A stretch of 22,185 nucleotides of DNA from an uncultured Bacilli bacterium (GTDB lineage Bacteria; Bacillota_I; Bacilli_A; RF39; UBA660), in the NCBI GenBank assembly GCA_934130485.1, contig CAKOYE010000013.1:1-22185 (forward strand). Reading direction: 5' to 3'. Position numbers and translations under genes: made by a program. The notes beneath the pieces were generated by a model. The model was not told the origin of the DNA and did no database searches. It saw only the letters and a list, made by a program, of their open reading frames with translations. Shown here one piece after another: positions 7,662-14,516 of this stretch (positions within the stretch are counted from its first letter, which is position 1; every line of letters starts with the position of its first letter).

Positions 7662-9639
7662 CCATTCTTTGTTTCATAACTGAGTAATCAAATCCACAAT
7701 ATTTATTAACTTCTTCTCTTGTTCCGCTAATACCAAAATTATTAACTGAGAAAATATAATCACTTGATGTGGCAATTTTATTCCATATTGGATCATTACT
7801 TGCTTCTATAGTAAATATTTTTACATTCTTAGGTAATATCTCATTTTGATATTCAATCGACTGTTCAAAAAATAAGGAAATTTCTGGCATACTAACAATA
7901 CGTAAGTCAATTTGTTTATTAACGAAAAAATCTCTTGCCAAATTAATTGCAGTAAATAAATCAGAACCAGTTGCAACAATTATTCCATCTAATTTATTCT
8001 TTTCCTTTCTTACAATGTATCCACCACGCGATACATTTGCAGCACTTGTCGTTGGTAACATTATTACATCTTGTTTTGATAAAATTAACACACTAGGTCG
8101 ATTATAATCATTTAAAATACAATTCCAAACCCCAACTAATTCGTGAGCATCTGATGGCCTATATACACGTAAGTTAGGAATTGTTCTAAGCATTGATAAT
8201 TGTTCAATTGGTTGATGAGTTGGACCATCTTGACCAATTCCTATAGAATCGTGTGAAAAAATATATGTTACTGGGAGTTTCATTAAAGCTGACATTCTAA
8301 TTGCAGGTTTTAAATAATCAGAAAACGACAAAATTGTTGAACAAAATGGTCTAAAACCACACAAGGCCATACCATTTTCAATTGCTCCCATAGCGTGCTC
8401 CCTAACTCCAAATAAAATATTTTTCCCATCATAATTTTCATAAGAAACAGTTTGTTGTGATGGTAAAAACACTTTTGTTGTACTTGCCATATCTGCACTT
8501 CCACCTACAAAGTTAGGCAACATCTTTGAAATTTCATCCATAAGTTTTTGATTTGTAACCCTTGTTGCTTCTTTTAAATCTGCTTCAAAACGCCAATCAA
8601 TATTAACTAAATCAATATTTATATTATGATTAAATAAATAGTTTAAATTTGCACTCTCTCCGCCGAAAAACCTATCAACATAAATTCTATAATTATTAGA
8701 CCATAAAGTATATTTCTCACTTCCACGGCCAGAAACCATTTTTGAAAATTCCTTTTTAGCGTTTTCTGAATAATAAAATGGTTCCCTTTCTGACATTCCC
8801 AAAGCTTTTTTTAATGAATATATTGCCTCTTTGCTTGGAACACCACCATGTACCTCATTAGTACCTTGCCCAGGAAGTCCATAACCAATTGTTGTCTTTA
8901 TTTCTATTAAAGTAGGTTTGGAAGAATTTTTTGCTTTTTTAATTGCCCTATCAATTTCTTGAACACTAGTTCCATTTTTTACAAATTCATAATTCCAACC
9001 CATTGCTTTAAATCTATCCCCAATGTTTTCTGCAAATGTGTTTTTTATAGTTCCATCCAAACTAACATTATTTGAATCATAAAGTACAATTAAATTATCT
9101 AGATGATGTGAACCCGCAAAAGAAGCTGCTTCATAACTAATGCCTTCCATCAAATCTCCATCACCACACAAAACATAAACATTATAATCTAGTAATGCTG
9201 TTTCAACTTCAATTACGTTTTTTTTAGGAAAATAATATCTTTTTTTTAGCATTTTTTGTGATAATGCCATTCCAACTGCTGAGGCAAATCCCTGACCTAA
9301 AGGTCCTGTAGATATATCAACACCTGGTGTTGTCTTTATTTCTGGATGTCCTGGAGTTTTTGAATTAGCACGTCTAAAATTTTTTAAATCATTAATTGTA
9401 AGATCAAATCCACCCATAAAAAGTGTTGCGTACAATAAAGCTGAGCCATGTCCTGCTGATAATACAAATCTATCACGACTTATCCAATTAGTATCATTTA
9501 TACTTAAATTTAAATGTCGTGAATATAATGTATATATTATTGGTGCTGCACTTAAAGAAATTCCAGGATGACCACTTCCAGCATTCTCAATCATATCTAT
9601 AGCTAACGACTTTATATTATTTATTATTTCTATATCCAT
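7648..9639 (-). CDS. tkt: Transketolase
   Basis: A 663-residue thiamine-diphosphate enzyme of the non-oxidative pentose phosphate pathway, moving two-carbon ketol units between sugar phosphates. Family marks in order: GSGHPG (His24), AGHGS (His64), GPLGQG (112-117), the ThDP/Mg motif GDGDLMEG (159-166) through YDSNNVSLDG, the REHAMG segment with the catalytic Glu, and SHDSIGIGQDGPTHQPIEQL. Length is normal. The ATG follows AGAGGGGAA. An extended -10 promoter lies directly upstream, and read-through from the SOS-type promoter and small membrane gene at 9728-9862 is also likely because no hairpin lies between them. The linkage with lexA and yneF is a known Firmicute arrangement. Confidence 0.97.
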   Translation of the reverse strand: MDIEIINNIKSLAIDMIENAGSGHPGISLSAAPIIYTLYSRHLNLSINDTNWISRDRFVLSAGHGSALLYATLFMGGFDLTINDLKNFRRANSKTPGHPEIKTTPGVDISTGPLGQGFASAVGMALSQKMLKKRYYFPKKNVIEVETALLDYNVYVLCGDGDLMEGISYEAASFAGSHHLDNLIVLYDSNNVSLDGTIKNTFAENIGDRFKAMGWNYEFVKNGTSVQEIDRAIKKAKNSSKPTLIEIKTTIGYGLPGQGTNEVHGGVPSKEAIYSLKKALGMSEREPFYYSENAKKEFSKMVSGRGSEKYTLWSNNYRIYVDRFFGGESANLNYLFNHNINIDLVNIDWRFEADLKEATRVTNQKLMDEISKMLPNFVGGSADMASTTKVFLPSQQTVSYENYDGKNILFGVREHAMGAIENGMALCGFRPFCSTILSFSDYLKPAIRMSALMKLPVTYIFSHDSIGIGQDGPTHQPIEQLSMLRTIPNLRVYRPSDAHELVGVWNCILNDYNRPSVLILSKQDVIMLPTTSAANVSRGGYIVRKEKNKLDGIIVATGSDLFTAINLARDFFVNKQIDLRIVSMPEISLFFEQSIEYQNEILPKNVKIFTIEASNDPIWNKIATSSDYIFSVNNFGISGTREEVNKYCGFDYSVMKQRMETLL

Positions 9640-9665
9640 CTATTGTTCCCCTCTATTCTTTATTT

Positions 9666-9674
9666 ATTATAGCA
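9666..9674 (-). promoter_or_regulatory. Extended -10 promoter of tkt
   Basis: Minus-strand TGC-TATAAT (9674-9666), a perfect extended -10 with no good -35. It lies about 25 bases upstream of the tkt start. Confidence 0.5.
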
Positions 9675-9727
9675 TAAATATTATTATAAAAATATAAAAA
9701 ATAAAAAAATAAAGCAAAAAAATATAA

Positions 9728-9862
9728 TTATTTACTCATAACTAATATATTAGTAGTCGTTTGATTTTTCATCGAATTTAAACTATTTGACGAAACAATA
9801 CCTATAAAAATTATAAAAACAAAAAAACAAATAATACCTTTACTCTTTAATACTTCACTCAT
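9728..9862 (-). CDS. 44-residue single-pass membrane peptide, SOS-controlled (YneA/SosA position)
   Basis: Short reading frame with a near-ideal AGGAGG site eight bases before its ATG. The peptide has a polar start (MSEVLKSKG), one hydrophobic helix at about residues 10-23 (IICFFVFIIFIGIV) and a short Ser/Asn/Thr-rich tail ending NILVMSK. Its promoter holds a perfect-armed LexA box, and it is divergent from lexA and upstream of tkt. That is the place of the SOS cell-division inhibitors yneA in B. subtilis and sosA in S. aureus. Those are longer (roughly 77-105 residues), and YneA has a LysM domain not present here. I see no sequence similarity beyond topology, so the role as a division inhibitor is inferred from regulation, topology and synteny. 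It is probably co-transcribed with tkt. Confidence 0.75.
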   Translation of the reverse strand: MSEVLKSKGIICFFVFIIFIGIVSSNSLNSMKNQTTTNILVMSK

Positions 9863-9890
9863 TTTAACTACCTCCTAAATCACTATAACA

Positions 9891-9919
9891 ACTATAACAC
9901 GAACTATAGTTCGTGTCAA
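9891..9919 (-). promoter_or_regulatory. SOS promoter of the small membrane gene with LexA box
   Basis: Minus-strand TTGACA (9919-9914), exactly 17 bases, then TATAGT (9896-9891). The LexA box CGAACTATAGTTCG (9900-9913) fills most of the spacer and sits in a longer 20-base perfect palindrome (9897-9916). A repressor bound here would cover both promoter elements. Confidence 0.88.
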
Positions 9920-9937
9920 TCTTTTTTAAAAAATTTG

Positions 9938-9951
9938 CGAACAATTGTTTG
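9938..9951. promoter_or_regulatory. Second LexA box (lexA autoregulation)
   Basis: CGAACAATTGTTTG matches the arms of the Gram-positive SOS box (CGAAC-N4-GTTYG). It overlaps the -35 of the lexA promoter, the expected position for autorepression. Its centre is 38 bases from that of the first box. Confidence 0.82.
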
Positions 9952-9977
9952 ACATTTTACATATTAAGTGTTATTAT
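9949..9977 (+). promoter_or_regulatory. lexA promoter
   Basis: TTGACA (9949-9954), a 17-base spacer and TATTAT (9972-9977). Transcription should start near 9984, giving a leader of under 20 bases with AAGGAGG at 9989-9995. Confidence 0.85.
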
Positions 9978-10001
9978 TAAATTGTAATAAGGAGGTTATC
10001 T

Positions 10002-10619
10002 GTGATAGAATTAACAAAAAGACAACAAGAAATTCTCGATTTTATAAAAACATTTATGGTGAAACACGGGTTCCCACCCACAATTAGGGAAATTGGTGAA
10101 GCATTAAATATTTCATCACCAGCAACAATTCACGCTCACTTAAAAAACTTAGAATCAAGGGGCGTAATAAGAAGAAATGATACAAAAAATAGAGCTATTG
10201 AATTATTAGTAAAAAATGAGTATGAACCTCAAAATGAGTTAATTATCGATGTTCCATTACTTGGAAAAATAACTGCTGGAAGTCCAATTGAAGCAATAGA
10301 AAAACCCGATGAATTTTTCTCCTTACCATCATACTTAATTCCTAATAATAAAGAGGTATTTACACTATTAGTTAGTGGTACAAGTATGATTAACGCTGGA
10401 ATTTTAGATGGAGATATAGTTATAGTTGAAAGAAAAAATACTGCTAGGAACGGTGAAATTGTAGTTGCAATGACTGATGAAAATGAAGTCACTTTAAAAA
10501 CATTTTATAAGGAAAAAGATTATTTTAGACTACAACCAGAAAACGATACTATGGACCCTATTATTTTAAATAACGTTACTATTTTAGGTAAAGCAATTGG
10601 TCTATATAGAAAAATATAA
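10002..10619 (+). CDS. lexA: LexA repressor
   Basis: A 205-residue SOS repressor. The N-terminal winged helix (1-70) contains the recognition region SSPATIHAHLKNLESRGVI. The hinge holds the self-cleavage bond Ala92-Gly93 (GKITAGSPIEA). The C-terminal S24 peptidase domain has Ser128 in VSGTSM and Lys166 in EVTLKTF, the catalytic dyad. RecA filaments on single-stranded DNA stimulate cleavage and derepression. The start is GTG after AAGGAGG, an unusual start codon for this window. Its own promoter carries a LexA box, and the divergent small membrane gene carries another. A strong terminator follows. Confidence 0.97.
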   Translation: MIELTKRQQEILDFIKTFMVKHGFPPTIREIGEALNISSPATIHAHLKNLESRGVIRRNDTKNRAIELLVKNEYEPQNELIIDVPLLGKITAGSPIEAIEKPDEFFSLPSYLIPNNKEVFTLLVSGTSMINAGILDGDIVIVERKNTARNGEIVVAMTDENEVTLKTFYKEKDYFRLQPENDTMDPIILNNVTILGKAIGLYRKI

Positions 10620-10634
10620 AATCTTAAATAACAA

Positions 10635-10680
10635 AAAAAATCAGAACATATGAAACAAATTCATACAATTCTGATTTTTT
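10635..10680. terminator. Bidirectional terminator after lexA
   Basis: A 12-base perfect stem, AAAAAATCAGAA (10635-10646) with TTCTGATTTTTT (10669-10680), continues through a small internal loop into TATGAA/TTCATA (10649-10654 with 10660-10665). T runs lie on both strands, and it serves both lexA and the convergent gene at 10687. Confidence 0.85.
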
Positions 10681-10686
10681 TACTTT

Positions 10687-11130
10687 TTAATCACCATTTT
10701 TTAATGGATTATAATAATACCTACCTCTAATTTTAATAAGTGTTTTATTATATCCACAATCACATTGTTCATTATATTTTTGGTTATATTGGATCATATT
10801 TTCATCAAATATTCCATTTTCAATTATATGATATCCAAGATCTTTAAAAAATTTTTTAAGATAATCTTTATCAGGACTTATAATTGATGGAACATAACAA
10901 TAAAATTGTCCACGTGATGCATATAATTTTATTGCGCCAATATAATCAGTTAAAAAATCTTCCTCATCATATATATTATTTTGTCCTTTTATTGAATCAA
11001 ATAATTCCATAAAATTATAGTTTTTTATCCATTCACACGCAGTTTTTCGATGACCATTATTCCATTCAAGTTCCTCTCTCCAATAAGGATTAAATATTAT
11101 AAATCCTATTTTAATTGTTGGTTCTCTCAT
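10687..11130 (-). CDS. Hypothetical protein, 147 residues, with CxCG motif
   Basis: I do not recognise this protein. It is soluble, aromatic-rich and without a signal peptide. Visible points are GFIIFNPYWREELEWNNGHR (9-28), RGQFYCYVPSIISPDKDYL (73-91) and a late EQCDCGYNKTLIKIRGRYYY. Two cysteines of the CxCG motif plus another earlier could bind a metal, but there is no full zinc-finger pattern. The ATG follows AAGGGGGAATTTT, a strong site, and an extended -10 promoter lies upstream. It stands alone, between the lexA terminator and the tRNA terminator. Confidence is high that it is a gene, low for any function. Confidence 0.75.
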   Translation of the reverse strand: MREPTIKIGFIIFNPYWREELEWNNGHRKTACEWIKNYNFMELFDSIKGQNNIYDEEDFLTDYIGAIKLYASRGQFYCYVPSIISPDKDYLKKFFKDLGYHIIENGIFDENMIQYNQKYNEQCDCGYNKTLIKIRGRYYYNPLKNGD

Positions 11131-11155
11131 AAAATTCCCCCTTGCTTAGTTATAT

Positions 11156-11184
11156 AAGATAACATATTTTTAATATTTTTGCAA
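11156..11184 (-). promoter_or_regulatory. Promoter of the CxCG hypothetical gene
   Basis: Minus-strand TTGCAA (11184-11179), 17 bases including an extended TG, then TATCTT (11161-11156). Confidence 0.5.
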
Positions 11185-11257
11185 ATTTTTAAGTATAAAA
11201 AAATATTTATTTTAAATTAATTAAAAAGATTAATATTATTACTTAATTTTATGTACT

Positions 11258-11281
11258 AAAAAAGACTTCTTTAAAGCCTTT
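11258..11281 (-). terminator. tRNA-Arg terminator
   Basis: On the minus strand AAAGGCTT (11281-11274) pairs with AAGTCTTT (11268-11261), with one G-U pair and a 5-base loop, followed by more T. It starts ten bases after the tRNA. Confidence 0.75.
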
Positions 11282-11290
11282 ATTTTTATA

Positions 11291-11367
11291 TGGCGTCCCC
11301 GATTGGAATCGAACCAACGGCCTAGTGCTTAGGAGGCACTCGCTCTATCCTACTGAGCTACGAGGAC
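11291..11367 (-). tRNA. tRNA-Arg (anticodon CCT)
   Basis: A 77-base gene with a full cloverleaf: acceptor GTCCTCG/CGGGGAC with one G-T pair, D stem GCTC/GAGC, anticodon stem AGTGC/GCACT with loop CTCCTAA (anticodon CCT, reading AGG), T arm GTTGG-TTCGATT-CCAAT, and an encoded GCCA end. It lies 11 bases after the HD-domain gene on the same strand and is followed by its own terminator, so it may be processed from a joint transcript. Confidence 0.97.
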
Positions 11368-11378
11368 ATAAGATAAAT

Positions 11379-11888
11379 TTATTTAATAAAATTTATCAAA
11401 AACAATAAATATACATTAGTAACATATTTAAATTTAAACTTAAAAGATAATTTCTTAGAAAATTCATATATTGCTGCACATTTATCGACAAAACTTACAA
11501 GCCAACTTTCAGCATATTTAGGAATTTTAAAATTTATTGGAAACATATGACTACCAATTATATCAATTTCTTTTGTAGAAAGATTAAAGTTTAATAAAGA
11601 ATTTAAAACACAAACCTTAGGATGCTTAAAAACTGATATAAATCTCTCTCCTTTTGTTCTATTTTCACTACTAAAAAAGAAATCATGAAGTAATCCTGCT
11701 CTTGCAACACTTTTATAGTCAAGTCTTAAAAATCTTGCTATTTTGTATGAATAATAGGAAACGCGAACAGAATGCTCAAATCGAGTTATACCGTGATGTT
11801 CAATTTTCTTAATTTTAACAAATTCTTCATTATTATATATATCATATATTAAATTCATATATTTATTATCAAAAACAACATTTTTCAT
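11379..11888 (-). CDS. HD-domain metal-dependent phosphohydrolase
   Basis: A 169-residue cytosolic protein with the HD signature: His39 (RFEHSVRVSYYSYKIAR), His68-Asp69 (AGLLHDFFF) and Asp135 (SFVDKCAAIYE), with further histidines at 89 and 114. The short layout starting EHHGITRFEHS is common in Firmicute HD proteins of unknown substrate, probably nucleotide or phosphoester hydrolases. It is a minimal single-domain member. An extended -10 (TGATATAAT) lies upstream, and the GAGGTG ribosome site is about 12 bases from the ATG. A 9-base inverted repeat (GATAAATTT/AAATTTATC, 11372-11396) at its 3' end separates it from tRNA-Arg but lacks a proper T tract. Confidence 0.85.
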   Translation of the reverse strand: MKNVVFDNKYMNLIYDIYNNEEFVKIKKIEHHGITRFEHSVRVSYYSYKIARFLRLDYKSVARAGLLHDFFFSSENRTKGERFISVFKHPKVCVLNSLLNFNLSTKEIDIIGSHMFPINFKIPKYAESWLVSFVDKCAAIYEFSKKLSFKFKFKYVTNVYLLFLINFIK

Positions 11889-11914
11889 TAACTAGAGACA
11901 CCTCGTACTAATAC

Positions 11915-11923
11915 ATTATATCA
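11915..11923 (-). promoter_or_regulatory. Extended -10 promoter of the HD gene
   Basis: Minus-strand TGA-TATAAT (11923-11915), a perfect extended -10 with a poor -35, about 27 bases before the start codon. Confidence 0.55.
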
Positions 11924-11978
11924 CATTTTATAAATAGTGAATAATTTTTTTACATCAAAAAAAAAGAAAAAATTCTCT

Positions 11979-14288
11979 TTATTCACTTCTTAAAGATTCA
12001 ACTGGATCTTTACGACTTGCAACTCTTGCTGGAATTGCACCACCAATAACCGTTAATAACACACTTATTACAATAAGTAAAATTGCGTGAACTGGATTTA
12101 ATTGGGCAACATCTTTTAAATCAGTTAAATTTTTTATAATAATATTTGCAGGTATTACTAGGATCCTTGCTATTATAATTCCAAGTGTTCCAGAACAAAT
12201 TCCGATTATAAATGTTTCTGCATTAAATACTCTTCTTATGTCTTTCTTTCTAGCACCTAAAGCTCTTAAAACACCAATTTCTTTAGTTCGCTCTAACACT
12301 GAAATATAAGTAATTATTCCAATCATAATAGATGAAACTATTAGTGATATAGAAGAAAATGCGATTAAAACAACTGTAATTGCTGACATAATACTACCAG
12401 ATAGTGAAGAAATCATTTGTCCCATATCAGTATATATTATTTTTTCTTCATCACTTTTAGATTCATTATATTTATCTAGATAAGAAATTATTTCATCTTT
12501 TGAATCAAAATCTTTAGGATAGATACTAATTGCAAGTGGGATTATATCAGCTCCTAGGTAAGATAACATATTGTTTTTTTCACTTTCAGCATCATCGCCT
12601 GTAAATTTGCTACCAGTTAAAACATTATAATCCACATCGCTTTGTTTTTTTACAATATCAGAATCTTTATTTTTTTCAATAACGTAATTAACTAAATCTT
12701 CAGTATAACCTAAGCCATATCCAGAAGCAACCAACATATTTCCTTCACGTCCGCGACCAATACCAACAATTTTTAGTGTTTCAGAATTTTCACTATTATA
12801 TAATTCTTCATAATTAGTATTTAAAGTATAAAAATCACCAACTTGTTTATAGTAGTCATTATTTAAAACTAATTTTAATTCTTTATTTAAAATATCATCA
12901 AATTTTATTTTTTCTTCACTAGCATCTAAATTAAAATAAGATAAAATATCCGTTGAAATTCTATTTTTACTATCAACTACCAAAATAATTTCATTTTTAT
13001 TTTCTGGTATTCTTCCAGCTAATATATCATAATTATCTTCTATAACACCATTAGTAGAAGATTCATCTAATTTTCTTGGAATAGATACAAATACTCCCAT
13101 ACTTGTTGGCACTTGCATATATGTTCCATTTACATTACCAATAACATTTAAAGCTGTAGCTCTTGTATATGATATTCCTGATATTAAATCATTATCTATC
13201 TTTTCTATATAATCAATATAATCTTTATCAAATAAATTGGTATGCATAAATGTTTCTGTTGCAGGTTTTGTAGGATATACATATTCTTCATTCGAATAAG
13301 ATTCTAAATCACTAGTTGTATTATTATTTATTTCAGCCATCTTTTCTTCCGTTAGTTCCATAGATTGCTCGGAAATAATAATCGGTAATGATGATAAGGT
13401 ATTTCTTTCAAATTTGTCTATTTGAATATCAAATCCATTCGATAAAGCTAAAATTAACGCAATTCCAATTATACCTATACTAGAGGCAAAAGCTGTTAAT
13501 AAAGTTCTGCCTTTCTTTGTTTTAATATTATTAAAAGATAAATTTAGGGCAGTTCTAAAATTCATTGCTGTTTTTTTAATATTAAATTTTTTATTATTTT
13601 TTTCTTCTTCCTTAATTGGATTAGAATCACTTATAAGTTCACCATCTTTAAGTTCAATTATTCTTGTTGCATAATTTTTAGCTAACTCTGGATTATGAGT
13701 AACCATAATAACTAATTTATCTTTAGCAATTTCTGAAATTAATTCCATAATCTGAACACTTGTTTTAGAATCAAGTGCTCCAGTTGGCTCATCAGCTAAT
13801 ATAATATCTGGATCATTTGCTAGGGCACGAGCAATCGCAACTCTTTGCATTTGACCTCCGGATAATTGATTTGGCTTTTTATGGGCATGTTCTTTTAAAC
13901 CTACTCTATCTAGTACCTCAAGTGCTTTTTTTCTTCTTTTTTTAGCGCTAACTCCACTTAAAGTCATACCCATTTCAACATTTTCTAATACTGTAATATG
14001 TGAAATTAAATTATAACTTTGAAAAATAAACCCTATACAATTATTTCTATAAGCATCCCATTCAGTATCTTTAAATTTTTTAGTTGACTTGTTATTTATA
14101 ACTAAATCACCCTCATCATAGCGATCAAGTCCACCAATAATATTTAAAAGGGTTGTTTTACCACTACCACTTGGTCCTAAAATAGCTACAAATTCATTTT
14201 TACGAAAATCTAGACTTACACCTTTTAATGCATGTTGTATAAATGTACCAGTTGTATAACTTTTTTTTACATTTTTAATTTGCAACAT
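11979..14288 (-). CDS. MacB-like ABC transporter, ATPase fused to FtsX permease
   Basis: A 769-residue fusion. The ATPase domain (about 1-230) has Walker A GPSGSGKTT (38-46), Q-loop Gln90, signature LSGGQMQR (142-149), Walker B DIILADEPTG (161-170) and H-loop His198; LADEPTGALD is typical of the LolD/MacB/SalX branch. The permease part has one helix near 260-282, a large outer domain of about 350 residues, and three C-terminal helices ending with the FtsX motif RTKEIGVLRALGARKKDI and the tail PARVASRKDPVESLR. Such proteins are mechanotransmission-type pumps or antimicrobial-peptide resistance modules rather than classic importers. The outer domain is acidic and rich in Asn, Asp and Ser. The ATG follows AGGAGG, and a very strong promoter lies upstream. 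No two-component regulator is adjacent, and the substrate is unknown. Confidence 0.93.
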   Translation of the reverse strand: MLQIKNVKKSYTTGTFIQHALKGVSLDFRKNEFVAILGPSGSGKTTLLNIIGGLDRYDEGDLVINNKSTKKFKDTEWDAYRNNCIGFIFQSYNLISHITVLENVEMGMTLSGVSAKKRRKKALEVLDRVGLKEHAHKKPNQLSGGQMQRVAIARALANDPDIILADEPTGALDSKTSVQIMELISEIAKDKLVIMVTHNPELAKNYATRIIELKDGELISDSNPIKEEEKNNKKFNIKKTAMNFRTALNLSFNNIKTKKGRTLLTAFASSIGIIGIALILALSNGFDIQIDKFERNTLSSLPIIISEQSMELTEEKMAEINNNTTSDLESYSNEEYVYPTKPATETFMHTNLFDKDYIDYIEKIDNDLISGISYTRATALNVIGNVNGTYMQVPTSMGVFVSIPRKLDESSTNGVIEDNYDILAGRIPENKNEIILVVDSKNRISTDILSYFNLDASEEKIKFDDILNKELKLVLNNDYYKQVGDFYTLNTNYEELYNSENSETLKIVGIGRGREGNMLVASGYGLGYTEDLVNYVIEKNKDSDIVKKQSDVDYNVLTGSKFTGDDAESEKNNMLSYLGADIIPLAISIYPKDFDSKDEIISYLDKYNESKSDEEKIIYTDMGQMISSLSGSIMSAITVVLIAFSSISLIVSSIMIGIITYISVLERTKEIGVLRALGARKKDIRRVFNAETFIIGICSGTLGIIIARILVIPANIIIKNLTDLKDVAQLNPVHAILLIVISVLLTVIGGAIPARVASRKDPVESLRSE

Positions 14289-14316
14289 AATATTCCTCCT
14301 ATTAATTTTATTATTT

Positions 14317-14454
14317 CTAATTATAATTATATATAAAAAATAATTTATTTCCTTTTTTTACAAGAATAATTATATCATTTAGGTAAAATATGTCAATTAA
14401 GTATAAATAATTACATAATTTAACATAATCAAATGAGTCATTTTCATATTTCAT
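14317..14454 (-). CDS. Possible 45-residue peptide gene
   Basis: ATG preceded by AGAGG at nine bases, followed by an open frame: MKYENDSFDYVKLCNYLYLI, then IFYLNDIIILVKKG and a hydrophobic aromatic end. The ABC transporter promoter lies inside it, and no good promoter of its own is seen. A frame of this length can easily arise by chance in such AT-rich DNA; only the ribosome site argues for translation. Confidence 0.25.
   Translation of the reverse strand: MKYENDSFDYVKLCNYLYLIDIFYLNDIIILVKKGNKLFFIYNYN
14369..14396 (-). promoter_or_regulatory. Strong promoter of the ABC transporter
   Basis: Minus-strand TTGACA (14396-14391), a 16-base spacer ending in an extended TGA, then TATAAT (14374-14369). 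It matches both consensus boxes and gives a leader of about 75 bases. Confidence 0.8.
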
Positions 14455-14490
14455 ATAGCTTTACCTCTTAAATCATAACATAGTTATAAC

Positions 14491-14516
14491 AAAAAAAATC
14501 TATAAAATATAGATTT
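14491..14516 (-). terminator. Terminator of the M29 aminopeptidase gene
   Basis: On the minus strand AAATCTATA (14516-14508) pairs with TATAGATTT (14504-14496) around a 3-base loop, followed by a T run to 14491. Confidence 0.85.

Noticed and set aside
8310..8504. 64-residue frame inside tkt
   Set aside because: Same strand but other frame inside a well-conserved gene; no signals.
10229..10492. 87-residue antisense frame in lexA
   Set aside because: Shadow frame, no ribosome site, and lexA is certain on the other strand.
11291..11367. tRNA-Arg as an attachment site of an integrated element
   Set aside because: No integrase, phage gene or repeat of the tRNA 3' end is seen nearby; neighbours look like core genes.
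11941..11975. Terminator after the ABC transporter gene
   Set aside because: Only an A/T-rich near-repeat (AAAGAG/TTCTTT with a long T run) is present; the stem is too weak to call, although a terminator is expected there.
14401..14490. Palindrome ATAACATAGTTAT as an operator near 14477-14489
   Set aside because: Only five bases per arm and AT-rich; chance is likely.
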